Part shown: positions 8,944-17,083 of the stretch, piece by piece
Numbering within the stretch: the first letter of the stretch is position 1
How the letters are laid out: each line of letters begins with the position of its first letter
Assembly (NCBI GenBank): GCA_015064685.1
Contig: SVRT01000009.1
Coordinates: 40,434 to 104,433, forward strand
DNA length: 64,000 bases
Source: Oscillospiraceae bacterium
Lineage (GTDB): Bacteria; Bacillota; Clostridia; Oscillospirales; CAG-272
Direction of reading: 5' to 3'
Position numbers and translations under genes: made by a program
The notes under the pieces: model-generated
What the model was told of the DNA's origin: nothing
What the model saw: the letters and a program-made list of their open reading frames with translations, nothing else
Databases searched by the model: none

Positions 8944-10959
8944 TCACTCTTCGGCAAATATCGCTACGAAATGCTCGAACATCGGCAAGGCTTCTCCGCT
9001 TTTGAATTCGAACGCGTTTCCGTCCACTATTGCGCGGGTCACCCTCATATTTTCGGGGATATTCCACGAAACAGAGGATCTGTTTTGCTCTACGCCGAAA
9101 TTGCGGAGGAGCAGGAGCTTTTTCCCTTCTTCCTCATACACGTCACAGCTTGTGAATTGGTGACGGTCCTGCATTCCGACGTATACGTTATGAAATTCGA
9201 CAGAGGTGTTCAGCTTCTCTTCCGTAAAGAATGTCTTTACCCAGCTTGCAAGCGCGAAGTCTCGGTAAAGGCTGAATCTGCCTATCTCGTCCGAAAGCCC
9301 GAGATATATGACGTTGCCCTGCCTTGTGACCGCATTCTTCCCATCGTTATAGCAAAGTATGCTCTCGCCTCTTTCCTCATAATAGTGCTTTCCGTCAAGG
9401 GGGAGGTGGAATAGCGTGCCGTTATAATTGTCCGAGGTCTCGCTCACGACGCATTTTGCGCCTGAGGGCTTTGTGCTGACTCCCGCTACTCTTTCTATCT
9501 CGTCCGAGCATTTTCCGATAAGTATGAGCCTGCCTCCTCGGGAGAGGTATTTCTCAAGTCTTTTGAGTTCTTTATCGGAGATGCGGCGGACGTTGTTTAT
9601 TATGATAGCCTTTTGCTCCTCGGGACTTTCGGGGATATTTGCGGTTATGCTGACAGGAATCGCCGCCGCGTTGAATAGCTCGTAAAGTCCGAACATATGC
9701 TCGGTTGCATAGCTTGAATACATATAGTCGCTATTGAGCTTTTCGGGATAATATATAGCGAGGTCTGCTTTATGTTTTGCGCCCGCAAGCATTCCGCGCA
9801 ACTGATCTATGAATCCCATACCGCGAAGCACCGCCTCACGGCGCGCCGCCAAGGTATGCTCCTCACTGTAAGCAAGATATACGGGTGCTCCGCGGTTAAG
9901 CTCCTTCTTCCAGAGCGGAAGCTGTTCTGCCATAAATCCGTAGCAGAAAAATGAAATTCCGTTTGTGGTGACCGTGGAGAGTATACTGTCTATGATCCTT
10001 TTCGGAGTAGTGTCGGGAAGTCTGCCTGCCGCCATTTCGTGATAGAAATGCGTGTCTGCCATGCACGGAATTCCGTTGGCATTTGCCATAAGATATTCTG
10101 TCTCAAGCTTGAAGAAATACGGATTGGGATAAAGCGGCGGGTGCAACTGCATATTGAGCATATCGAGCTCCTCTACCCTATTCATTACCTCTATATTGCG
10201 GTTGGGATGAACGTAGGAGGGCTGGAAGAAGCTATCCTCGCTTATCTTATCTACGGGATAATGCATAAGTGGTAAGCCGTATTTTTTCTTTATATGTCTT
10301 GCAAGCGCGCGGTACATACGGAGAAATTCTTCTTCAAGGAATCGAAACACCTTATTTTCAAGCTCGCCGTCCGCCGCGATCACGCTGACGGGTGGGAGCG
10401 GCTCTCCAAATTCCTTTTCGTATGCCGCCTTGGTATACTTGTCATAGGATATGACCACTCCGTTTTCACACGGCATACACACCGCGCGACAGCTTTCGTG
10501 GTGCGAAAAACGGCCTAAAAGCGCATCGTATTTCGCTTTGAAATATTCAAGCGTTGCGGGGCAGGAAGGGCTGAGTCCTATTCTGCCGTATCTGCGGACG
10601 TTGCCGTTCTCGTCGGTCAGCATTCCGTCCTTGTGAGCTTGCATATATTTCTCGTCCATTACTCCCGCCTCCGCTATAAAGGTCATTCCGACCTCATCTG
10701 CGGCGGCGAAGCATTCCTCGATCGGGTCTCTCTCCTCACCCTCCCAATAGCTGCTTCTCGGAAATTTATCGCTTTTCCAGAGGACTCCGTCAAAGCAGTT
10801 CCAGGTCTCGAGCCACGCGGCAAAATCGAAATGAAGATTGTACTTCATATCCTCGAAGCTTTTTTTGGCAAAGCCCTCGGGGAAATACTCGGGAGTTCTT
10901 ACGAGAAAAAGTGCGCCTGTATTGAAGCCTTTAAAATCAAATTGCTTTTCTCTGCTCAT
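8944..10959 (-). CDS. Glycoside-hydrolase-like protein, TIM barrel type
   Basis: This 671-residue protein has no signal peptide. The N-terminal two thirds looks like a (beta/alpha)8 glycosidase barrel: FDGVLWKSDKFPRSSYW, MTFIAEAGVMDEKYMQ, CRAVCMPCENGVVISYD and MQLHPPLYPNPYFF. Residues about 390-520 resemble a glutamine-amidotransferase-like 'beta-galactosidase trimerisation' domain (ADLAIYYPEKLNSDYM, KAIIINNVRRISDKEL, RGGRLILIG). The C-terminus is beta-rich. I cannot place it in a numbered GH family. Its start overlaps the nanE stop as ATGA, so it is translationally coupled to nanE. The context implies action on a ManNAc-, sialic-acid- or amino-sugar-containing substrate inside the cell. Confidence 0.72.
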   Translation of the reverse strand: MSREKQFDFKGFNTGALFLVRTPEYFPEGFAKKSFEDMKYNLHFDFAAWLETWNCFDGVLWKSDKFPRSSYWEGEERDPIEECFAAADEVGMTFIAEAGVMDEKYMQAHKDGMLTDENGNVRRYGRIGLSPSCPATLEYFKAKYDALLGRFSHHESCRAVCMPCENGVVISYDKYTKAAYEKEFGEPLPPVSVIAADGELENKVFRFLEEEFLRMYRALARHIKKKYGLPLMHYPVDKISEDSFFQPSYVHPNRNIEVMNRVEELDMLNMQLHPPLYPNPYFFKLETEYLMANANGIPCMADTHFYHEMAAGRLPDTTPKRIIDSILSTVTTNGISFFCYGFMAEQLPLWKKELNRGAPVYLAYSEEHTLAARREAVLRGMGFIDQLRGMLAGAKHKADLAIYYPEKLNSDYMYSSYATEHMFGLYELFNAAAIPVSITANIPESPEEQKAIIINNVRRISDKELKRLEKYLSRGGRLILIGKCSDEIERVAGVSTKPSGAKCVVSETSDNYNGTLFHLPLDGKHYYEERGESILCYNDGKNAVTRQGNVIYLGLSDEIGRFSLYRDFALASWVKTFFTEEKLNTSVEFHNVYVGMQDRHQFTSCDVYEEEGKKLLLLRNFGVEQNRSSVSWNIPENMRVTRAIVDGNAFEFKSGEALPMFEHFVAIFAEE

Positions 10960-11642
10960 ATTCCTGCCTCCTTTATAAAGAGATTGGTATTGAACGTAAT
11001 ATTCGTAATAGCTTTACCAACTACGACCGCGTGCGCTCCCGCCTTTATCGCTTCTCTGAAAAGTGCGGGGCTGTTATATCTTCCCTCTGCGATTATTGGC
11101 GTATCGATGCTTGCTTTGAGTCTCTTTACAAGCTCAAGGTCGGGCTCGTCCTTAAAGGGAGAATAATCGGTATATCCGCTAAGTGTCGTGGATATTATAT
11201 CCGCGCCCATATTTGCGGCGGCTATTCCCTCCTCGTACGTGGCGATGTCAGCCATAACGATGACGCCAAGCTCATCTTTCACGCGACGGATAAGCTCGCC
11301 TAAATCCGTTCCGTCGGGACGGTGGCGCAAGGTCGCGTCAAGCGCGATTATCTCGACACCGAGATCCGCTATCTCCTTTGCGTGCGCGAAGTCGGGCGTT
11401 ATGTACGGAATAGTCGGCGAAGGCTCGGTCTTATTGATACCGATGATCGGCACGCTTACCTTTTCCTTGATCGCGCTGATGTCCCTGACTCCGTCGGCGC
11501 GTATTGCTACCGCTCCACCAAGCTGTGCGGCATGCGCCAATGCCGCCATTATCTCCGGAGAGCGGAGGGGATTACCCGGTCGCGCCTGACATGAAACTAT
11601 AAGTCCGTTTTTTAAGCTTTCGATTATTTCCTTGTTATTCAT
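10956..11642 (-). CDS. nanE: N-acetylmannosamine-6-phosphate 2-epimerase
   Basis: NanE converts ManNAc-6-P to GlcNAc-6-P in sialic acid or ManNAc catabolism. The 228-residue sequence is a classic NanE barrel: LIVSCQARPGNPL at the N-terminus, GGAVAIRADGVRDI, VPIIGINKT, EIIALDATLRHRP (catalytic region), MADIATYEEG, STTLSGYT and PIIAEGRYNSP followed by GAHAVVVGKAIT. I chose ATG 11642 because AAAGGA is upstream at a usable distance; ATG 11660 lies inside the end of the preceding gene and has no ribosome site. It is flanked by a BadF-type kinase upstream and a glycosidase downstream. No nanA lyase is present in the window. Confidence 0.95.
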   Translation of the reverse strand: MNNKEIIESLKNGLIVSCQARPGNPLRSPEIMAALAHAAQLGGAVAIRADGVRDISAIKEKVSVPIIGINKTEPSPTIPYITPDFAHAKEIADLGVEIIALDATLRHRPDGTDLGELIRRVKDELGVIVMADIATYEEGIAAANMGADIISTTLSGYTDYSPFKDEPDLELVKRLKASIDTPIIAEGRYNSPALFREAIKAGAHAVVVGKAITNITFNTNLFIKEAGI

Positions 11643-11646
11643 TGTT

Positions 11647-12600
11647 TTATTTCCTTTCATTCTTTAAAATTCTTTTAAATATTTCCTTGTCTACAATCTC
11701 GCCGTTGCTTTCAAGTACGGCTGTTTTTGCCGCGACAGAGGGCGAAAAGCAGGGGTCGTACACGACATTTGCACGGCTGAGCTTTTCCAGCTCTTCCCTG
11801 CATCTGCAAAGCAAAAGCGGTTTGTTCGCAAAAAAGCCGCCGCAGAGGAGGACTCGACTGCCGCTTTTATCGTCGCTTGTTAAGTATGCCATTTTTGCTA
11901 TCTCTCGCGCGGCATCCGAATAAAGCTTTTCTGCCGCGACGTCGCCTTTTTCCCAAAGGTCGTATATTTTGGGTGCGAAGGAGGCAAGAGTTCTCCTATC
12001 AAGGTTGACAGCACGGTTTTTCAGCTCCATTCGGTCTTTAAATTCTGACAGTTCCAAGCCGTCCGACAAAAAGGCAAACATATTACGAAGCCCGTGTGAA
12101 GATCCAAATCCGTCGACATCACGAAGATAGAGCTTCAGGGCATCCTGCCCGAGTCCGCCGCCCGAGCCGCCGTCACCGTATACAGGTCCCCAGCCTCCGC
12201 AAAATTTTCGCCCGTTTGCGGTATCGCCTACCGCTACGCTTCCCGTTCCGCACATCACGACCGAGGAGCAATTCATATATGCCGCTGCTCGCAGTATCGC
12301 GTCTCCGCAAGCCTCGCGCTCGACCTTTACATGTTTATTGGGAAAATGCTTTTTCAAAGCCGTTTCGACCTCGCGCGTATTCGGTCCGCCGAGGGAGAGG
12401 AATATTGCGATCGGGGAGGCTACTCCCTCAAGCTCATTTGCCGCAAGACGGACGGTTTCATCTATCGGCAATATTCCCTCCCTGATCGCACCGAGTCCCG
12501 CGGTCTTTGTCTCGTATACTGTGACGCCGCGCCCGTCGATAAGTGACCAGAGCGTTTTACTGCCTCCGGAGTCTATGGCGAGATATATCTTATTTTCCAA
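11647..12600 (-). CDS. BadF/BadG-type sugar kinase (N-acetylglucosamine kinase-like)
   Basis: This is a 317-residue ASKHA-fold ATPase. It begins with the phosphate-1 loop LAIDSGGSKTLW, and has VVMCGTGSVAVG (phosphate-2), a GGWGPVYGDGGSG segment typical of GlcNAc kinases, and a C-terminal LLCGGFFANKPLLL adenosine loop. It probably phosphorylates ManNAc or GlcNAc to feed NanE, whose gene follows within 5 bases. The start is TTG 12600 with GGAGG 10 bases upstream. It is the first gene of the four-gene operon. The exact sugar cannot be read from sequence. Confidence 0.88.
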   Translation of the reverse strand: MENKIYLAIDSGGSKTLWSLIDGRGVTVYETKTAGLGAIREGILPIDETVRLAANELEGVASPIAIFLSLGGPNTREVETALKKHFPNKHVKVEREACGDAILRAAAYMNCSSVVMCGTGSVAVGDTANGRKFCGGWGPVYGDGGSGGGLGQDALKLYLRDVDGFGSSHGLRNMFAFLSDGLELSEFKDRMELKNRAVNLDRRTLASFAPKIYDLWEKGDVAAEKLYSDAAREIAKMAYLTSDDKSGSRVLLCGGFFANKPLLLCRCREELEKLSRANVVYDPCFSPSVAAKTAVLESNGEIVDKEIFKRILKNERK

Positions 12601-12671
12601 GATGATCTGACCTCCTTTTCATTATGTTACGATTTTTTATTGTTACTGTTGATGAACTATTCGACAGGAAT

Positions 12672-12689
12672 GTTAAATTGTAATTTAAC
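12672..12689. promoter_or_regulatory. Perfect 18-bp palindrome, candidate operator
   Basis: GTTAAATTGTAATTTAAC has perfect 8-base arms around GT. It lies about 70 bases upstream of the sugar-kinase operon and immediately beside a MITE-like repeat, so it may be an operator of the operon or part of the repeat's flank. Confidence 0.45.
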
Positions 12690-12695
12690 GAGGAG

Positions 12696-12888
12696 ACAAT
12701 CCCTCAGTCGCCTATGGCGACAGCTCCCTTTACACAAGGGAGCTTTGTTGGTGGATGTTTGTGCGCTTTGTAGCCGTGAAATCCTTTACGGATAAAGTGA
12801 AACTCACTACAGCCTCGTTCTCAACCTTTGAGGTGAAGCTCCCTTGTGTAAAGGGAGCTGTCGAGCGAATGCGAGACTGAGGGATTGT
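12696..12888. repeat. MITE-like element with about 50-bp terminal inverted repeats
   Basis: The left arm (12696-12745) and right arm (12836-12888) are inverted copies. They share ACAATCCCTCAGTC at the tips and CTCCCTTTACACAAGGGAG further in. There is no coding capacity, so it is a non-autonomous mobile repeat or a large imperfect cruciform. The 12601-13021 gap otherwise contains only the palindrome at 12672 and AT-rich DNA. Confidence 0.8.
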
Positions 12889-13021
12889 TCGAACGCACCG
12901 ATAAATCAAAATTTGATGTGACGGCTGAATAGCTACTTTTTATTTTATTGCATATCGGGTATTTTTTCAAGCAAGAGAATACACGTAAAATATAAAAATA
13001 TACACTTTTTGTTATAAATCA

Positions 13022-13050
13022 TTGACAATATTGAGTTAATCGATTATAAT
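13022..13050 (+). promoter_or_regulatory. Promoter of the AraC-family gene
   Basis: TTGACA (13022-13027) and TATAAT (13045-13050) are 17 bases apart, 30 bases ahead of the ATG. Confidence 0.85.
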
Positions 13051-13080
13051 AAATCCATCAAATACTGTTTGGAGGATATT

Positions 13081-13941
13081 ATGGAGACTTTTCCCGTACC
13101 GCGTGTTCTTCAATGCGCAAGATATATCAATTCCCCGTCACGCCGCGACGAGAGGAGGGTCAAGGACTACGAATTTGATCTGTATCTCGGTGGTGAGCGT
13201 GAGGTCTGGGTGGACGGCAAGCACTACTGCCTCTCCGAGGGATATATGTATTTCAAGCGCCCCGGCGAGGTCGTTGCGGGAGTCGGCGACTATAATATGT
13301 ATATGATCACGCTTGATTTTGCCAACACGCCCGATCTCTCACCTTCCTCATATTACCGCAACCGTGACGGCGATCCGCAACGGACCTCTGAATTTGACAA
13401 GCTGTGCGAGCTTCCGTCTCTCTTTTTTGCTTATCACTTCAAGGATATTATCGAGCTTTATGAAAAGATCATCTCCTGCACCTTTCTCGCGGCGGAAAAC
13501 CGAGAGCTTGAACGCGCATATATTGAAGAGCTTCTCTTTCTCGTTTTTGCGGATGCCGCGAGGTACAAGCGTGAAGCCATCGATATCTCGTCTGCAAAAG
13601 GCTCTGAGCATATCAAACGCGCCTGCGCCTTCATCAATCATCACTACGCGGAGGATATCACCGTTGATATGATCTCAGATCAAGTAGGGCTCAATAAAAA
13701 CTATCTTATCAGAATTTTTAAGAAAGAGCTGGGAATCACTCCGATGAAGTATCTGCTTGATACACGTTTGTATTTCGCCCGCGCTCTTCTTCTACAGACC
13801 GATGAGACAGTATCGGGTATTGCCGAAAGGTGCGGTTTTAATACCTCGTCGTATTTTATTAAATGCTTCAGAGAGCGTTATTCTGAAAGCCCTTTGTCAT
13901 ACAGACGCGCGATGCTTGAAAAAAGAGTTCAACAAATGTAA
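13081..13941 (+). CDS. AraC-family transcriptional regulator
   Basis: This 286-residue regulator has an N-terminal cupin-like sensor domain (residues 1-150; YEFDLYLGGEREVWVDG, LSEGYMYFKRPGEVV) and a C-terminal double helix-turn-helix (about 180-280; ITVDMISDQVGLNKNYL with FKKELGITPMKYL, then VSGIAERCGFNTSSYF with FRERYSESPLSYR). The ATG at 13081 has GGAGG 5 bases upstream. It precedes a GH31 gene on the same strand and stands divergent to the NanE operon, so it may control either. The GH31 gene has its own promoter. Confidence 0.93.
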   Translation: METFPVPRVLQCARYINSPSRRDERRVKDYEFDLYLGGEREVWVDGKHYCLSEGYMYFKRPGEVVAGVGDYNMYMITLDFANTPDLSPSSYYRNRDGDPQRTSEFDKLCELPSLFFAYHFKDIIELYEKIISCTFLAAENRELERAYIEELLFLVFADAARYKREAIDISSAKGSEHIKRACAFINHHYAEDITVDMISDQVGLNKNYLIRIFKKELGITPMKYLLDTRLYFARALLLQTDETVSGIAERCGFNTSSYFIKCFRERYSESPLSYRRAMLEKRVQQM

Positions 13942-13981
13942 AAATATTAAAGTTTTTTCGGTTTTTTATTTATTTTCAGGG

Positions 13982-14010
13982 TTGACTTTGAGATTTAATT
14001 ATTTTATAAT
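13982..14010 (+). promoter_or_regulatory. Promoter of the GH31 gene
   Basis: TTGACT (13982-13987) and TATAAT (14005-14010) are 17 bases apart, about 50 bases upstream of the GH31 start. Confidence 0.75.
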
Positions 14011-14063
14011 TTAGAAAAAGCTTTTGCCGTTTGACTTTATGACACGTAAAGGAGGAATTCAAA

Positions 14064-16034
14064 ATGAGTGTTTATAAGATAAGATACGGTACACCCGAGG
14101 AGATAGTTCCGTCAAAATTCGCTCCCGCGCCTAAATGCGAGATCATTGAAGGTATGCCCGAGGGTGCTGAGGGCATGATCTTTTCAACGTCAAAAAGAGG
14201 CGTTGAGGTTCTTATTCCCGTCGATGCTGATGCCGGTATTTACGGCTTTGGTCTTCAGCTCAAGCGCGTTCAGCACCGCGGCAGAAAAAAGATGATCCGC
14301 CCAAATGCCGACCCCTCGGGAGACACAGGTGACACGCACGCTCCCGTTCCCTTCTTTGTTACAAATAAGGGCTTTGGCGTTTACGTTGATACAGCGAGAT
14401 ACGCAAGCTTCTACTGCGGACGCGAGCTTCGCCCCGAGAATGCAGGCGCTATTGACAATGAAAACGACACATCCCCCGACGTTGAGGGAAAGGATGCATC
14501 CAACATTTTCGATACTCTTTACGAGGTAAGAAAAGGCGGCAAGAATAGCTTTGTAACAGTCGAGGTACCGATTGCCGAGGGTATTGATATTTATTACATA
14601 ACCGGTGACTCTATCCGCGACATTGTTGCTCAGTACAATATGCTCTCGGGCGGCGGATGCATGCCTCCTATGTGGGGTCTTGGATGCTTCTATCGCTGTG
14701 ATATGAAATTCCGTGACGATCAGGTGCTTGATATTGCGCATCAGTTCAGAGAGAAGGATATTCCCTGCGACATTATCGGTCTTGAGCCCGGTTGGCAGAC
14801 TCGCGCGTACTCGTCGTCATTTGTTTGGAATCCTACCAATTTTCCGAATCCCCAAGAGACCGTCAATGCGCTCAGAGACGATCATTTCCACGTCAGCCTC
14901 TGGCAGCAGTCATTTATTCATCCCACCTCCCCGCTATACGAGCCTATGATCGAGTACAGCGGCGATTATCTCGTATGGAAGGGTCTTGTTCCCGACTTTG
15001 CGCTTGAAGGCACGAAAAAGGTTTTCGGCGGATATATGAAGGACAATCTCGTTTCGATGGGTGTTGACGGCTTCAAGCTCGACGAGTGCGACGGAAGTGA
15101 TTTCACGGGCTCCTGGACCTTCCCAAACTGCGCAAAGTTCCCTTGCGGCGCTGACGGTGAGCAGTATCACTCCCTTTTCGGCACTCTGTATCAGCAGACT
15201 CTTACCGAGGCTCTTGGAAATCAAAGAACGCTCGGTGAGATAAGAAATCTCGGCTCGCTTGCCGCTTCTTATCCTTACGTGCTTTACTCCGACCTTTACG
15301 GACACAAGGACTTTATTACAGGCGTTGTAAACTCCGGCTTCTCGGGTCTTCTCTGGACTCCCGAGGTAAGACATGCCGAAAACCGCGATGATCTTATAAG
15401 ACGTATCCAGGCTACCGTTTTCAGCGTTCAGGCTCTTGTCAACGCATTCTACCTTCCTGAAATGCCCTGGGAAAAGCACGGATGTACCGACGAGGTACGC
15501 GAGCTGTTCCGCGTTCGTACGTCGCTCGTTCCCTATCTGTTCAACGCTTTCTACGACTATCACACAACTGGCAAGGCTCCTGTTCGCGCGCTTGTTTGCG
15601 ACTACCAAAACGAGCCTGCTTCACTTGATATCGACGATCAGTATCTCTTTGGAGACTCTATGATAGTTGCTCCCATAATTTCGGGCAACACAGAGCGTGA
15701 CGTTTGGCTCCCTGCGGGTGAATGGTACGACTTCTTTACGGGCGAAAAATTCGAAGGCGGTGTTCATCACAGAGCCGTATCTCACATTCCCGTTTACGTT
15801 AAGGGCGGCACTGTCTTACCTGTTGCCGAGCCTGTAAATTACATTGAGAGAGAAACGGTGTTTGACATTACTCTCCGCGCGTATGGTGAGGTTTCGGACG
15901 ATGCTTTCTGCACTCTCGTTGAGGACAGCGATGACTCATACAATGCGGAATATACCGTTCACAAGATAACCAAGGGTACGGGCGGCAAGCTTGGTAACAG
16001 ATACAATATCGTTGGTGTTGAGGAAATAAAATAA
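14064..16034 (+). CDS. Glycoside hydrolase family 31 (alpha-glucosidase/xylosidase type)
   Basis: This 656-residue cytoplasmic-looking enzyme has no signal peptide. The N-terminal beta-sandwich (about 1-190) includes GIYGFGLQLKRVQHRG, and the barrel starts near PPMWGLGCFY. The catalytic nucleophile is probably Asp340 in GFKLDECDGSDF, which fits the GH31 WxDxxE-like site but is unusual in sequence. A C-terminal beta domain follows (QYLFGDSMIVAPI, VWLPAGEWYDFFTGE). GH31 enzymes cleave alpha-linked glucose, xylose or sulfoquinovose; the exact substrate is not readable here. AAAGGAGGA lies ahead of the ATG. A sugar isomerase-like gene follows after a terminator. Confidence 0.93.
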   Translation: MSVYKIRYGTPEEIVPSKFAPAPKCEIIEGMPEGAEGMIFSTSKRGVEVLIPVDADAGIYGFGLQLKRVQHRGRKKMIRPNADPSGDTGDTHAPVPFFVTNKGFGVYVDTARYASFYCGRELRPENAGAIDNENDTSPDVEGKDASNIFDTLYEVRKGGKNSFVTVEVPIAEGIDIYYITGDSIRDIVAQYNMLSGGGCMPPMWGLGCFYRCDMKFRDDQVLDIAHQFREKDIPCDIIGLEPGWQTRAYSSSFVWNPTNFPNPQETVNALRDDHFHVSLWQQSFIHPTSPLYEPMIEYSGDYLVWKGLVPDFALEGTKKVFGGYMKDNLVSMGVDGFKLDECDGSDFTGSWTFPNCAKFPCGADGEQYHSLFGTLYQQTLTEALGNQRTLGEIRNLGSLAASYPYVLYSDLYGHKDFITGVVNSGFSGLLWTPEVRHAENRDDLIRRIQATVFSVQALVNAFYLPEMPWEKHGCTDEVRELFRVRTSLVPYLFNAFYDYHTTGKAPVRALVCDYQNEPASLDIDDQYLFGDSMIVAPIISGNTERDVWLPAGEWYDFFTGEKFEGGVHHRAVSHIPVYVKGGTVLPVAEPVNYIERETVFDITLRAYGEVSDDAFCTLVEDSDDSYNAEYTVHKITKGTGGKLGNRYNIVGVEEIK

Positions 16035-16045
16035 AGGAATATCAA

Positions 16046-16084
16046 AAAAATGAGGTTTTTTGATGAAAAAACCTCATTTTTCTT
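16046..16084 (+). terminator. Terminator after the GH31 gene
   Basis: AAAATGAGGTTTTTT pairs with AAAAAACCTCATTTT across a GATG loop and is followed by TTCTTTATTTTT. Confidence 0.9.
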
Positions 16085-16113
16085 TATTTTTATGTCAATT
16101 TTGATTGGAAATA

Positions 16114-16142
16114 TTGACAAAATTGTGCATGGGTGTTACAAT
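16114..16142 (+). promoter_or_regulatory. Promoter of the sugar isomerase/epimerase gene
   Basis: TTGACA (16114-16119) and TACAAT (16137-16142) are 17 bases apart. Confidence 0.82.
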
Positions 16143-16195
16143 TTATTATGTTGGGAGTTCTACTCCGATAAAACTTGAAAAGGTGGTATTTTATT

Positions 16196-17011
16196 ATGAA
16201 AATGGGTGTTTGCGCGACAAATCCGAAGCAATGGAAATCCGTTGCCGAAAACGGTTACGATTATATTGAAATGGCATTCTTTCTCATCGCCAATGCTACT
16301 GACGAGGAGTTTGAGGAGATGAAAAAGGCTCAGGCCGAGGCGGGTATTCCCGTTGAAGCTTGTATGGGCTACTTCCCCGGCGGCTTGTCTCTCTACGCTT
16401 TTGATCCCGAGACCGGTAAGGGTACCGATTTTAGCGAGGTCGAGGCGAGAGTCAGGGAGCATTCCGAAAAAGGCTTCTCGAGAGCTTCTCAGCTCGGCGT
16501 TAAGGTCGTTGTCGTCGGATCGGGCTCTGCTCGCAGAGTCCCCGAGGGTATGGATCGCGCAGAGGCTGAAAAGCAGTTTGCCCGCGTGCTTGAGATATGC
16601 GGCGAGGTTGCCGCTAAGTACGGCGCTTCTATCGTTATCGAGCCCTTGAATAAGAAGGAGACAGACATCGTCAACACCCTTGAGGAGGCGCTTTATATCC
16701 ACTCGCTCGTAAAGAACGACAACGTTTTCGTGCTTAACGATTTCTATCATTCTCATATTGAGGGTGAGTCTCTTGATTGGATAGCAAAAGCGGGAGATCT
16801 TCTCCGCCACGTTCATATTTGTGACTTCGAGAGAAATTGCCCGACGCTCGAGAAGGACGCAGATGATCTTATCCCCTGCGTTAAGGCTCTCAAGGATGCA
16901 GGCTATAACGCACGCATCAGCTACGAATGTAACTTTAAGCCCGATTTTGAGACTGCAATCGCTAACGCAAAATCCATGACGGATGCATTCAGAGCAGTTT
17001 GGGCTGAATAA
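16196..17011 (+). CDS. Sugar phosphate isomerase/epimerase (xylose isomerase-like barrel)
   Basis: This 271-residue TIM barrel belongs to PF01261. Metal- and substrate-site segments visible are YDYIEMAFF near the start, VVVVGSGSARRVPEG, the Glu of SIVIEPLNKKET, the Asp of VFVLNDFYHSHIEGE, the His of LLRHVHICDFERN, and the Glu in ARISYECNFKP. This is the usual E-D-H-E metal set of the family. AGGTGG lies 9 bases before ATG 16196. It is a single-gene unit with its own promoter and terminator between GH31 and GH43 genes, suggesting a role in catabolism of an unusual sugar. The substrate is unknown. Confidence 0.9.
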   Translation: MKMGVCATNPKQWKSVAENGYDYIEMAFFLIANATDEEFEEMKKAQAEAGIPVEACMGYFPGGLSLYAFDPETGKGTDFSEVEARVREHSEKGFSRASQLGVKVVVVGSGSARRVPEGMDRAEAEKQFARVLEICGEVAAKYGASIVIEPLNKKETDIVNTLEEALYIHSLVKNDNVFVLNDFYHSHIEGESLDWIAKAGDLLRHVHICDFERNCPTLEKDADDLIPCVKALKDAGYNARISYECNFKPDFETAIANAKSMTDAFRAVWAE

Positions 17012-17049
17012 ATTTCTCATCAACAGCTTCTCCTCAGGAAGAAGCCTAT

Positions 17050-17083
17050 AAAAAATCGCACGGCGACGCCGTGCGATTTTTTT
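17050..17083. terminator. Bidirectional terminator
   Basis: AAAAATCGCACGGCG pairs with CGCCGTGCGATTTTT between two convergent genes. Confidence 0.92.
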
